Notes under the pieces: model-generated
Seen by the model: only the letters and a program-made list of their open reading frames with translations
The model's database searches: none
Told to the model about the DNA's origin: nothing
From: Saccharibacillus qingshengii
GTDB taxonomy: Bacteria; Bacillota; Bacilli; Paenibacillales; Paenibacillaceae
Direction: 5' to 3'
Length of the DNA stretch: 64,000 nucleotides
Assembly: GCF_013185195.1 (NCBI RefSeq)
Contig: NZ_JAAZWC010000001.1
Span: 347,765 to 411,764, forward strand
Shown here: piece by piece, positions 42,220 to 50,500 of the stretch
Layout of the letters: the number at the start of each line of letters is the position of its first letter
Numbering within the stretch: the first letter of the stretch is position 1
Position numbers and translations under genes: made by a program

Positions 42220-43623
42220 TCAGGCCGCTTCTTCGTAGATCGTGCCTTTTTTGAACGAAGAGCCTTTGAAAGCGAATTTGCTCAGCAGCAGATACGACAC
42301 GCCCGCTGCCGTAAAGCCGATGACCCAACCGATGTCCACCAGCAGGAAGGCTGCGCCGGCTCCGATCGCCATGGCAAGCAGCGCACTCGGATTGTAACCC
42401 GCAAAGTTTCCGGTCTCCCTGTACAATTCCATCGCATCGACCTTCTGCCGGCGCAGAATGTAGTAGTCCGCGAGCAGGATCGCGACGATCGGACCGAGGA
42501 AAGCCGAGTAGATCAGAATGAACGTGTTCAAGCCCTGCGCCGAAGAATCCTGTACGAGCACCCAAGGGAACGAACAGAGCGCCAGCAGACCGGTTACGAC
42601 AACCGAAGCTTTGTATTTCATCTTGGTCACGAGCGAGATGACGTAAGCCGGAGGCACGATATTGGCGACCATGTTGACAGCCACCGCGCCGATGACGATA
42701 AAGGCCGATACCGCTACGGTGATATACGGATTATCGACGATAATCGCGAACGCTTTGACCGGATTCGAGATGCCTGTCGCCGCCGCCATCATCGCTCCGA
42801 TCGTCAGAACGAAACCGTAGGCGATCACAATCGGGAGGAAGTAGAGCATGCTGCGCTTTTTATCGCTGATGCCGGTCTTGAGCTCACGGGAATAGTCGGC
42901 CGCACTCAGGAAGATCGCCGCATAGTTGCCCAGGAAGACCATAATAAAAGCGAAGAACGGGAGTCCCCAGGTGCCTTCGGTGTTGACCCACACATCGGCA
43001 ATCGCCGCGCTGTGCGAATTCAGCAGAACCCCGAACACGTAGACGAGAGCCAGCATGATGACGACCGAAGCGAGCGTTTCCACCCACTTGATCGCATGAA
43101 AGCCGTAAAGCGACAGTCCAATCTGAACCCCCTGCAAAATGACGAAGCAGATCGGGATGCTGTCGAACCCGCCGCCGCTGAGCACTTTGACAATCTCGTT
43201 CAGCGCCGTCGCTCCGACCCAACTCTGGAAGCCGTACCAGACGATAGCGGGCACGCCGCGCAGGAACGAAGAAATCACGGATCCTTTGATGCCAAAAGAC
43301 ATGCGAAGCTGAACCACGTAAGGGATGCCTGTGCGATAACCGAAGCGATCGTTGAGCGCGAAGATGACGGAGATGATGCCGATCGCAATGATCGCGGCCA
43401 CGAAAGTCTGGAACACATTGAGCGTAGCCATCCCCGCCGCGATCAAGCTTGCTCCGAGCGTCATGTTGCCGAGATTGACGCCGTCTCCGATCCACATGAA
43501 CATGTATGCTACCGGACCGACCGTTCTTTCGTTTTCCCGTTTGGGTTTTAGGGAGTCGTCCAACCCGATCTCTTCATGCAGCTGCGTTTCCTCCAACACT
43601 CGACCTGCCAAATTCGTGGACAT
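42220..43623 (-). CDS. pucI: NCS1-family allantoin permease
   Basis: An inner-membrane symporter for allantoin, hydantoins or cytosine-type bases. The 467-residue protein has about 12 hydrophobic segments (for example VAAIIAIGIISVIFAL, MLALVYVFGVLL, FILIYSAFLGPIVAILLADYYILRR) and the NCS1 signatures NLGNMTLGASLIAAG near 51 and GVPAIVWYGFQSWVGATALN near 120. ATG 43623 is used; upstream GTG overlaps the GAGGGAG site. Its pairing with allB makes allantoin the likely substrate. A GlnR-like box lies upstream. Confidence 0.92.
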   Translation of the reverse strand: MSTNLAGRVLEETQLHEEIGLDDSLKPKRENERTVGPVAYMFMWIGDGVNLGNMTLGASLIAAGMATLNVFQTFVAAIIAIGIISVIFALNDRFGYRTGIPYVVQLRMSFGIKGSVISSFLRGVPAIVWYGFQSWVGATALNEIVKVLSGGGFDSIPICFVILQGVQIGLSLYGFHAIKWVETLASVVIMLALVYVFGVLLNSHSAAIADVWVNTEGTWGLPFFAFIMVFLGNYAAIFLSAADYSRELKTGISDKKRSMLYFLPIVIAYGFVLTIGAMMAAATGISNPVKAFAIIVDNPYITVAVSAFIVIGAVAVNMVANIVPPAYVISLVTKMKYKASVVVTGLLALCSFPWVLVQDSSAQGLNTFILIYSAFLGPIVAILLADYYILRRQKVDAMELYRETGNFAGYNPSALLAMAIGAGAAFLLVDIGWVIGFTAAGVSYLLLSKFAFKGSSFKKGTIYEEAA

Positions 43624-43682
43624 ACTCAGCACGCTCCCTCTATAGACGATTTAAAATCCGGTAAGATAACGTTACTCGTTTA

Positions 43683-43699
43683 TGTAATGTTTTCTTACT
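43683..43699. promoter_or_regulatory. GlnR/TnrA-like box upstream of pucI-allB
   Basis: TGTAATGTTTTCTTACT matches TGTNA-N7-TNACA except for the final base. It lies 60 bases upstream of the pucI start, in an AT-rich stretch. It would place allantoin uptake under nitrogen control. Confidence 0.55.
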
Positions 43700-43789
43700 C
43701 TCATTTCTTATTTCTTATTTTATCATCTCCTCCGCACAATTCATTGACAAAAACGTAGATTATCGCGGGGTTTGCTGTTGAAATTAAAC

Positions 43790-43816
43790 AAAAAAACATC
43801 ACACATAGTGTGATGT
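43790..43816 (-). terminator. Rho-independent terminator after the FAH-family gene
   Basis: On the minus strand a 9-bp perfect stem acatcacac/gtgtgatgt with a 3-base loop is followed by a seven-T tract, 45 bases past the stop at 43861. Confidence 0.92.
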
Positions 43817-43860
43817 CATAGTGTAAGCGGTTTATTTGTACCTTCAAGGATCAAAATTAA

Positions 43861-44742
43861 CTACAGCGGCTTGTATTCCATGTCAGCTTTGACCGGATTG
43901 CGCAGGCCTACCTGTTTGAAAATATCGCACTCCGCCATGTCTCCTGCAGCGATGACGACCGAACCGGGCGTCCCGGTCAGGATCACATCGCCGGGATTCA
44001 AGGTCATGATCTTCGACAAGAACGAAACCAGATAGCTCGGCGAAAAAATCATCCGCTCCACCGTATTCCGGTGCATCGGCTCTCCGTTGAGTCGTGTAAC
44101 GACTTCAAGCGTATTCAGATCTTCATACTCGTCGGGCGTCACGAGCGAAGCACCCAGACTTGCGAAAGTGTCATAGCTTTTGGCCCGCTGCATGAAGCGC
44201 GGATTGCGCGCATGAATGTCTTTGGCCGTCATGTCGAGCGAAGAAGCATAGCCGGCCGCATACTCCAGTGCCTCCTCTTCCCCGACCGAGCGGCAGCGAC
44301 GGCCGATCACGATCGCAAGTTCCGCTTCCGCCGTCACTTCTCCGATTCCCGCAGGCCATTCGATATATTCGCCGGGTCCGATCAGCGAGGTGTCCGGTTT
44401 GAGAAAAACGACAGGTTCGTCTTCAGGCGGACGCCCGGACAGTTCGATGGCTTTGGCCAGATAGTTCATGCCGATCCCGATGATCTTGCCCGGCCGGCGA
44501 TACAGCGGACCGTAGGTCACTTCATGCTCGGCCAGCTTCGGCAGGGCTGCCAGCCGCCGCGCTCCGCCTTGATCGTACCAATCCCGCAGCGAGTCCAGCC
44601 GGCCCGCCTGCAGCAGATCCCACAGATTCGTTTCCCAGTCCGTGCCTTCCCGTTCATTCACCGCCGCAAGCGGAATCAATCCGGCCTCGGTTATCAGCGC
44701 CGCTTGTTCCTTTCCTTCATACCGAATCGTCGCCATTCTCAC
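43861..44742 (-). CDS. Fumarylacetoacetate hydrolase (FAH)-family protein
   Basis: A 293-residue FAH-superfamily enzyme; family members are hydrolases, decarboxylases or hydratases of 2-oxo acids. The metal site is visible: GIGMNYLAKAIELSG near 96, VVFLKPDTSLIGPGE near 118, EAELAIVIGRRCR near 145 (the metal Glu residues), SLDMTAKDIHAR near 171, and DVILTGTPGSV near 254. The start is GTG 44742, preceded by GGAGG at 7 bases and overlapping the amidase stop as GTGA. It is the last gene of the NCS2-amidase-FAH unit in the ureide cluster. The substrate is unknown. Confidence 0.9.
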   Translation of the reverse strand: MRMATIRYEGKEQAALITEAGLIPLAAVNEREGTDWETNLWDLLQAGRLDSLRDWYDQGGARRLAALPKLAEHEVTYGPLYRRPGKIIGIGMNYLAKAIELSGRPPEDEPVVFLKPDTSLIGPGEYIEWPAGIGEVTAEAELAIVIGRRCRSVGEEEALEYAAGYASSLDMTAKDIHARNPRFMQRAKSYDTFASLGASLVTPDEYEDLNTLEVVTRLNGEPMHRNTVERMIFSPSYLVSFLSKIMTLNPGDVILTGTPGSVVIAAGDMAECDIFKQVGLRNPVKADMEYKPL

Positions 44743-46004
44743 AGCCGTACCTCCCCGCCGAAGCGCTCCGCGATCCAGTCCAGCAGCCTCAGGTCGGTGC
44801 CCGGGCCTCCGATCCATGACAATCCGATCGGCAGTCCGTCTTCGCGCAGCACCGGAACGGTCACCTGAGGCAGCCCGGACAGACCCGCGATGCAGGACAG
44901 CTGCATCGTTTTGGCCCGGTAGGCTTCCGCTTCCGGACCTCCAAGTCCGAGAAGCGGCGCGGGGCCCGGGGCGGTCGGAACGGCAAGCAGCCCGTCGCTG
45001 CCCAGCAGGTCGACCAATTGGCTGCGTACGCGCCGACGCCGTTCGGCTTCCGCCCCGCTGTCTCCTGGGCGCAGAGTGCTCGTCCATTGGAAACGTTCCG
45101 CGATTCCGGGACCGAATGCCGGGCGTTCGCGCTCGATCCACGCCCCATGCTGCTCCCAAATCTCCAGGCCCTGCAGCACGCGAAAAGCCGCCGACCAATC
45201 GCCCAGCGATTCCCCTTCGGCCGTAAGCTCGATTTCGATCCTCCCGTTTTCCCATCCTTCACTAATGCCAAGCTGCTGCTGCAGCCTCCTGCGATCGGAA
45301 GATTCCAGCAGCGCCCATGCTTCTTCCGCGGCAAAAAAACGGGTGAACGGCTGCGCTCGTTCGCTGCGCGCCTCGTTGCCGCCGAGCAGGACCTGACCGA
45401 CCCGTCGCAAAACGGAGACATCGCGGCTCATCCAGCCGACCGTGTCGAAGCTTGCCGCCAGCGGAATAACGCCTTCTGCGGATACGGCGCCGTGCGTCGG
45501 CCGAAATCCGTACAAGCCGCAGTAGGACGAAGGAATGCGTACCGATCCGCCCGTGTCCGTGCCGACGGCAAAATCGACCAGACCGGCCGCCGCCGCGACA
45601 GCCGAACCGCTGGAAGAACCGCCCGGAATCCGCTCCGGCGCAGCCGGGTTGACCGGCGTACCGTAATGCGAGTTCTGACCGTTCAGACTGTACATCAGCT
45701 CGTCGGTCTGCGTCGTCCCTTGAAGCCGGGCGCCTCCTTCGAGCAGCTTGAGCAGGGCCGGAGCCGTCCGATCGGACGGTTCATGCGTACGCAGCCAATC
45801 CGGATTCCCGGCTCCGCGGGTCACACCTTCGATATCGAATACGTCTTTGACCGCAAAAGTCAGACCGTCCAGCGGTCCGCTTCCGGTCGGCGCCTTTTCG
45901 ACATGCCGATCGACGAACGCACCGCCGTATTCTTTTTCCGTCCGATTGAACGCCGATGCCGGTTTTTCCGATCCGTTCTCGAGCCTTTTTTCCGTTTCGC
46001 TCAT
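44739..46004 (-). CDS. Amidase-signature family enzyme (AtzF/GatA-like)
   Basis: A 421-residue amidase-signature hydrolase. The Ser-cisSer-Lys triad is visible: Lys in LTFAVKDVFDIEG near 51, GGSSSGSAVAAAAGLVDFAV with the cis-Ser near 132, and the nucleophile Ser in GTDTGGSVRIPSS near 156. Family length is usual for small amidases. It starts 3 bases after the NCS2 permease stop with AAGGAGG inside that gene, and its stop overlaps the FAH start, so all three are coupled. The substrate is unknown; oxalurate, allophanate or a purine-derived amide would fit the context (inference). Confidence 0.92.
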   Translation of the reverse strand: MSETEKRLENGSEKPASAFNRTEKEYGGAFVDRHVEKAPTGSGPLDGLTFAVKDVFDIEGVTRGAGNPDWLRTHEPSDRTAPALLKLLEGGARLQGTTQTDELMYSLNGQNSHYGTPVNPAAPERIPGGSSSGSAVAAAAGLVDFAVGTDTGGSVRIPSSYCGLYGFRPTHGAVSAEGVIPLAASFDTVGWMSRDVSVLRRVGQVLLGGNEARSERAQPFTRFFAAEEAWALLESSDRRRLQQQLGISEGWENGRIEIELTAEGESLGDWSAAFRVLQGLEIWEQHGAWIERERPAFGPGIAERFQWTSTLRPGDSGAEAERRRRVRSQLVDLLGSDGLLAVPTAPGPAPLLGLGGPEAEAYRAKTMQLSCIAGLSGLPQVTVPVLREDGLPIGLSWIGGPGTDLRLLDWIAERFGGEVRL

Positions 46005-46007
46005 CTC

Positions 46008-47354
46008 TTATCCCTCCTTGGTGTTGGCTTCCCGTCCTTCACGTTCTTCCGACTGTTCTTCTTCCCGCGTCCCCAACCGCATCCGATCCAGCAGCAGCGC
46101 CAGGATGATGCCGACCAGCAGCCCGTTGCCGAGCAGCGGACGCAATAGCGGCGGCAGCGAAGCGAAATACGACGAAGGCATCCCCATCAAAATAATGCCG
46201 ACAAACAGCGGAGCCGCCGTCCGGTACAGATTGGCCGGATCCATCCGGATCTGGCCGAAATACTGCAGCGACGAACCGAGCAGCCGCAAATAAGTAACGA
46301 GCAGCACGGCGCTGCCGATACTCAGCGGAAGGGTCGTCAAGACCCCGCTCACCGCCGGAATCAGCCCGATGACGGCAAACAGCAGCCCGCCGAGCACAAA
46401 CGGAAGTCTGTTCCGAATTCGGGTCTGCAGCAAAAATCCCACGGACGAGACATACGGCGCATACGGCACCAAACCCAGAAGGCCCGAAAACACCGCCAAA
46501 ATCCCGCTGATCGTAAACGAGCGCCGATACTGCCCGCTGCCTGCTTCTTGTTCGTAAATCTCATCCGTGCCTTTTAACGCGCCGAACGTATTCGACGCAT
46601 TGATCAGTCCCGCAATAACCGCAATCGCGATCACGCCCACGTCCAGCCCGGCGCTCGGCTGCCCAAGCGGAAACCATCCCCACTCCAGATTCTCCGCAGC
46701 CTGCGCCTGCGGACCGAACAGAAGTCTATGCAGCGCCCAACCGCCAAGAATGCCGATCAACAGCGCATACTGCGCAATCGCCGGCCTTGCTCTAACCGAC
46801 AGCACCGCCACAAGCAGCGCGACAGCCGCCGCCAGACCGAAAATGCCGGGCCGGATCAGTGCCGAATCCGGGGCAGCTCCCGCCGAAATCCCCAGCATGC
46901 CTTCGAGAAAAATCGTGTTCAACCGGCAGCCGAGCAAGAACATAAACACCGCCATCACGCCCGGCGTGAACAGGCGCGACAGCGGCGCCGCCAGTCCGCA
47001 CACGCCGATCAGAATGGTCAGCACGCCGGAGACGAGAATCCCGACCGCCAGGCTTCCGCCCAACTGCGGCAGCGTGATACCGAGCGACGGCGCCGCGGCG
47101 CACAGGCTCAAGATCACGCCCCACCACAGCCCCGACTGCCCTTCCATAATCGATCTCCGATGCCCGAGCCAGGCCTGCACCGCGCAGGCCAGCCCCGTCA
47201 GCACGAACGAACATTGGATCAGAAATTGAATGTTCCCCTGCGGCAGCCCGAACGCCGCACCCACCGTGATCGGAATAACCACCGTATTCGTAAACAGGAA
47301 AAACAACCACTGCAGTCCCGCCAGCCCCGACCGCAGCGCGATTTGATGCCGCAT
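46008..47354 (-). CDS. NCS2-family uracil/xanthine permease-like transporter
   Basis: An inner-membrane nucleobase transporter of 448 residues with about 12-14 hydrophobic spans, beginning GLAGLQWLFFLFTNTVVIPIT near 10. The QSGLWWGVILSLCAAAP segment near 73 and INASNTFGALKGTDEIYE near 252 correspond to the NCS2 binding-site helices. It is shorter and more divergent than XanP or PbuX, so the substrate may be a purine catabolite rather than xanthine. ATG 47354 follows GGAAGGTG. It heads the NCS2-amidase-FAH operon and is preceded by a roughly 460-base untranslated region. Confidence 0.88.
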   Translation of the reverse strand: MRHQIALRSGLAGLQWLFFLFTNTVVIPITVGAAFGLPQGNIQFLIQCSFVLTGLACAVQAWLGHRRSIMEGQSGLWWGVILSLCAAAPSLGITLPQLGGSLAVGILVSGVLTILIGVCGLAAPLSRLFTPGVMAVFMFLLGCRLNTIFLEGMLGISAGAAPDSALIRPGIFGLAAAVALLVAVLSVRARPAIAQYALLIGILGGWALHRLLFGPQAQAAENLEWGWFPLGQPSAGLDVGVIAIAVIAGLINASNTFGALKGTDEIYEQEAGSGQYRRSFTISGILAVFSGLLGLVPYAPYVSSVGFLLQTRIRNRLPFVLGGLLFAVIGLIPAVSGVLTTLPLSIGSAVLLVTYLRLLGSSLQYFGQIRMDPANLYRTAAPLFVGIILMGMPSSYFASLPPLLRPLLGNGLLVGIILALLLDRMRLGTREEEQSEEREGREANTKEG

Positions 47355-47813
47355 GTTTCACCTTCCGTCCTTCTTTTGCTTGTTTTACGCAAAAGGATTC
47401 CGGAGAATTCCGGAATCCTTGGTTGTCGAGAAAGTCCTATTCGTGTGAAAAGCTTGTTGGCTGCGAGAGAAATTCGTTTCGGTCGCGTGTTGCAATCGGG
47501 AAAAGGATTGGATTTTAGCGGAATTTCCCCGATTACAAAGGCGAACGCTAAGCTTATGCTTCCGAAGTGCCTTTCTTCGAAAGGCTTGAGCACCTACACT
47601 GAATTTCTCTCTCCGCGTTTTCGCTTCGACACTGAATCGAACTTCTTTTAACAACCACGATCCCAAAAATCCGCAATCCTTTTGCTTTTTTATATTTCTT
47701 TATATCTGTTTTTGCTCTTAACTTTTTTTGGATTTTGCTCTTGCCCTTTTCCCTTACCCAACTCCAAGCGCGAATTCCCCCGCAGCCCCGCTCCTCGCCT
47801 TCCCTATTTCCTA
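47355..47813 (-). other. Long non-coding leader upstream of the NCS2 permease
   Basis: No convincing gene is present in these 459 bases. On the minus strand there are a 12-bp-arm hairpin (aaggattccgga/tccggaatcctt, 47394-47421) ending about 40 bases before the permease start and followed by TTTT, a smaller hairpin gcctttc-ttc-gaaaggc (about 47570-47586), and two copies of TTCAGTGT about 40 bases apart (near 47605 and 47640). The far end (47690-47740) is AT-rich. The arrangement looks like a structured leader with an attenuator, but no known riboswitch class was recognised. Confidence 0.45.
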
Positions 47814-49058
47814 CTAGACGACCACCGACGCCGCCACTCCCTCATAGACGTCCAACGCCTCCTGCACACCGCGTCCGATCGTAATCGGCGCTCGGTGCCG
47901 GATCAATACGGCTTCCAGCGCTGCCAGTACGAACAGTACATTCTCCTGCCGGCAGCTGTAGCCCATCGTGCCGATCCGCCAGATCTGGCCGTGCAGCGGA
48001 CCGAACGAGCTGGCGATCTCGATACCGAATTGGTTCAGCAGCATGCCGCGTACCGATTCGCCGTCGACGCCTTCGGGAATACGGATGCACGTGACGACCG
48101 GAAGCTTCCACGCCACGTCGTTGAACAGCGTCAGGCCCATACCGCGCAGACCGGCCATCAGCGCCTGTTCATGCAGACGGTGGCGTTCGAACCGCTCTTC
48201 CAGTCCTTCTTCCAAAATAAGGCGCAGCCCTTCGCGCAGCGCGTACAGCATCGATGTCGCTTCCGTATGATGGTTCAGGCGGCGCGGGCCCCAATAATCC
48301 TGCAGCTGGCTGAGATCGAAATAATTGCTGCGGATCGGATGCGCCACTTCCCGGCGGTCGCCGGCTTGGGCAACGCCCCGTTCGACTCTTTTGCGGCTGT
48401 TCAGAATCCGTTCCACGCGCTCGTTGTACGTCACCGGCGCCATACCGGACGGGACGGAGATGCACTTCTGCGTGCCGCCGATAACGGCGTCCAGCTGCCA
48501 TTCGTCCACTTTGACCGCTACTCCGCCGATCGAAGCCACGGCGTCGACCACGGTCAGCACGCCGAGTTCGCGGCAGGCCGGACCGATCGCGTCCAGCGGC
48601 TGCATACAGCCCGTCGACGTTTCCCCGTGCACGACAGCGAGGATCTTCGGCTGAACGCGCTTCACTTCGTCGATGATGGCCTGCTGATCGAAGACTTCGC
48701 CCCACGCGCATTCCATCAGATGGACTTCCGCGCCGCTGCGCTCGGCAATCTCGGTTAGCAGATGGCCGAAGCGGCCGAAGATCGGAACCAGCACTTTATC
48801 GCCCGGTTCGATGAGACTGCACAGGACCGCTTCGATCCCGGAACGGGAAGTTCCGTCGACCGGGAACGCCCATTGATTCTTCGTCTGGAACGTCTGCCGC
48901 AGCATCTCCATCGTCTCGTTCATCATTTGCGTAAAAGCCGGATCGAACTGTCCAAGAATCGGTGTCGTCATCGCCCGCAGTACTCTCGGATCGGCTTCCA
49001 CCGGTCCGGGCGTCATGATCGTTCTCAAAGGGGCTTGAATTTCGCGGTATGTGGTCAT
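47814..49058 (-). CDS. pucG: (S)-Ureidoglycine-glyoxylate aminotransferase
   Basis: Transfers the amino group of ureidoglycine to glyoxylate, giving oxalurate (N-carbamoyl-2-oxoglycine) and glycine. The 414-residue class V PLP aminotransferase has TIMTPGPVEADPRVLRAM near 13, VHGETSTGCMQPLDAIG near 139, VVDAVASIGGVAVKVDEW near 164 and the PLP lysine in DAVIGGTQKCISVPSGMAPV near 190. The assignment over serine- or alanine-glyoxylate aminotransferase rests on sequence resemblance to B. subtilis PucG and on the neighbours. ATG 49058 follows GGAGGAC; it is 26 bases downstream of the allantoate amidohydrolase. Confidence 0.9.
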   Translation of the reverse strand: MTTYREIQAPLRTIMTPGPVEADPRVLRAMTTPILGQFDPAFTQMMNETMEMLRQTFQTKNQWAFPVDGTSRSGIEAVLCSLIEPGDKVLVPIFGRFGHLLTEIAERSGAEVHLMECAWGEVFDQQAIIDEVKRVQPKILAVVHGETSTGCMQPLDAIGPACRELGVLTVVDAVASIGGVAVKVDEWQLDAVIGGTQKCISVPSGMAPVTYNERVERILNSRKRVERGVAQAGDRREVAHPIRSNYFDLSQLQDYWGPRRLNHHTEATSMLYALREGLRLILEEGLEERFERHRLHEQALMAGLRGMGLTLFNDVAWKLPVVTCIRIPEGVDGESVRGMLLNQFGIEIASSFGPLHGQIWRIGTMGYSCRQENVLFVLAALEAVLIRHRAPITIGRGVQEALDVYEGVAASVVV

Positions 49059-49084
49059 GTATCGTCGTCCTCCTCGATTATCGT

Positions 49085-50329
49085 TCAATAAGCCAGCTTG
49101 TACAGCAGATCGATCAGCAGCTTCACGCCGCGTTCCAGATCTTCGGTCTCCGTAAACTCGGCAGGCGAATGGCTGAGGCCTCCGCGGCTCGGTACGAACA
49201 ACAGCGCGGTCGGACAAAAGGTGCCGAACACCTGCGAATCGTGGCCCGCTCCGCTGGTCATCCGGCGGTACGCCATATTCTGCTGCCGCAAAATAGATTC
49301 CGCCGCCGCTCCCAGCTCCGCGTCCATCGCAACCGGCTCTTCATCCATCCACTTGCGAATCGCAACACTCGTTCCCTGCGCTGCGGCGATTGTCTCGAAT
49401 TCTTTGAAGCACTCTTCGCAAAAAGCGCGGATCGTCTCGCTGTCTTCGTGGCGTACGTCCAGGCTGAACGTCACTTCCCTGGCGATCACGTTGCCGACAT
49501 TGGGCTTGACGTCCATCCGGCCAACGGTGGCCACCAACCCCGTTTGGTCCGCGTTTGCCCGCTTCATCAGCACGCCGATCAGTTCGGCAGCGGTAGACAT
49601 GGCATCCCGGCGCCAGCGCATCGGCGTTGTGCCCGCATGGTTGCTCTCGCCGGTTACCGTGATATCATAGCGGCGCTGGCCCACGATATGGCTGACGATG
49701 CCGATCGATTGTCCTTCGCGTTCCAGAATCTGGCCCTGCTCGATATGCAGTTCGATAAAGCATTCCAGATCGCCGCGTTTCGGTTCGGGGTGCAGGCCGT
49801 ATCCGAAACCGGCTTCGCGCATCGCTTCTTCGAACGGCACGCCGTTTGCGTCCACGATTCCGGCCGCGTCTTCCCTTTTTTTCACGCCGGTGATGTGGCC
49901 CGAACCCCAGTAGGTCATCGGGAAGCGGCTTCCTTCTTCTTCGCACAGCGAGACGACTTCGATCGGCTTGAGCGGCGCTCCGTGATGCGCAAGCAGATGT
50001 TCCGCCGCGATCAGTGCGGCGACGATCCCGTAAGCGCCGTCGTATTTGCCGCCGCCCGTTACCGTATCGACATGCGAACCGGTCAGCACCACGCGCGCTT
50101 CGGGATCCCGGCCGGCCATCCGGCCGAACAGATTCCCTGCGTCATCGTAACGCGGCAGCAGCCCGATCTCTTCCATTTTCGCTTCGATCGCACGCTGTGC
50201 GGAGCGCCAGGCCGGGTCGTACAGCAGACGGGTGACTCCTTCTTCCCGGCCTCCGCCATGCTCAGCCAACCAATCGATCAATTCTTCGATCTGCTCGGAT
50301 AAGGCGGACGGCTTCGGTTGTTCAATCAT
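49085..50329 (-). CDS. allC: Allantoate amidohydrolase (M20-family Zn/Mn hydrolase)
   Basis: Hydrolyses allantoate to ureidoglycine, CO2 and ammonia; B. subtilis counterpart is PucF. The 414-residue M20 protein has metal motifs GSHVDTVTGGGKYDGAYG near 83 (HxD and bridging Asp), SLCEEEGSRFP near 120 (Glu-Glu) and IELHIEQGQILE near 186, then the lid domain with ITVTGESNHAGTTPM near 211. SGAGHDSQVF near 352 carries the last ligand. ATG 50329 is preferred over an ATG six codons earlier that overlaps the GGGGGGA site. First gene of the allC-pucG unit, divergent from pucR. Confidence 0.93.
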   Translation of the reverse strand: MIEQPKPSALSEQIEELIDWLAEHGGGREEGVTRLLYDPAWRSAQRAIEAKMEEIGLLPRYDDAGNLFGRMAGRDPEARVVLTGSHVDTVTGGGKYDGAYGIVAALIAAEHLLAHHGAPLKPIEVVSLCEEEGSRFPMTYWGSGHITGVKKREDAAGIVDANGVPFEEAMREAGFGYGLHPEPKRGDLECFIELHIEQGQILEREGQSIGIVSHIVGQRRYDITVTGESNHAGTTPMRWRRDAMSTAAELIGVLMKRANADQTGLVATVGRMDVKPNVGNVIAREVTFSLDVRHEDSETIRAFCEECFKEFETIAAAQGTSVAIRKWMDEEPVAMDAELGAAAESILRQQNMAYRRMTSGAGHDSQVFGTFCPTALLFVPSRGGLSHSPAEFTETEDLERGVKLLIDLLYKLAY

Positions 50330-50373
50330 CAATGCAATTCCCCCCATTCCGGCAGTTCAAGCTTTTCAACCGG

Positions 50374-50390
50374 TGTTAGTTTAATTAACT
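50374..50390. promoter_or_regulatory. GlnR/TnrA-like box in the allC-pucR divergent region
   Basis: TGTTAGTTTAATTAACT matches TGTNA-N7-TNACA except for the last base, the same deviation as in the pucI site. It overlaps the putative pucR -35 and is 45 bases from the allC start. Confidence 0.5.
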
Positions 50391-50419
50391 TGGCAAAGCC
50401 ATTTCATCCATTGTAGAAT
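50390..50419 (+). promoter_or_regulatory. Candidate pucR promoter
   Basis: TTGGCA (50390-50395), 18-base spacer and TAGAAT (50414-50419), 82 bases upstream of the pucR start. Confidence 0.5.
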
Positions 50420-50478
50420 AAAACAACGCCGAAAGCATTCACGGAAGTGTAGAAGAATTAGCGATTTTATTGGACATG

Positions 50479-50488
50479 TTAACCAAAG
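50479..50488. promoter_or_regulatory. PucR-box-like site before pucR
   Basis: The reverse complement reads CTTTGGTTAA, matching the core CNTTGGTTAA of the B. subtilis PucR box, 12 bases upstream of the pucR start. It overlaps the ribosome-binding site AAAGGGG, so binding there could limit pucR expression. The A/T-rich left flank of the published consensus is absent. Confidence 0.45.
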
Positions 50489-50500
50489 GGGCACGAAATC

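Noticed and set aside
44743-45255. N-terminal extension of the FAH gene inside the amidase gene
   Set aside because: It overlaps the amidase coding region out of frame and is Arg-rich. The GTG at 44742 with GGAGG and the GTGA overlap is a far better start.
47385-47666. A 93-codon minus-strand frame in the NCS2 leader
   Set aside because: It covers the hairpin near the permease start, has no ribosome-binding site of note, and its composition is unlike neighbouring genes.
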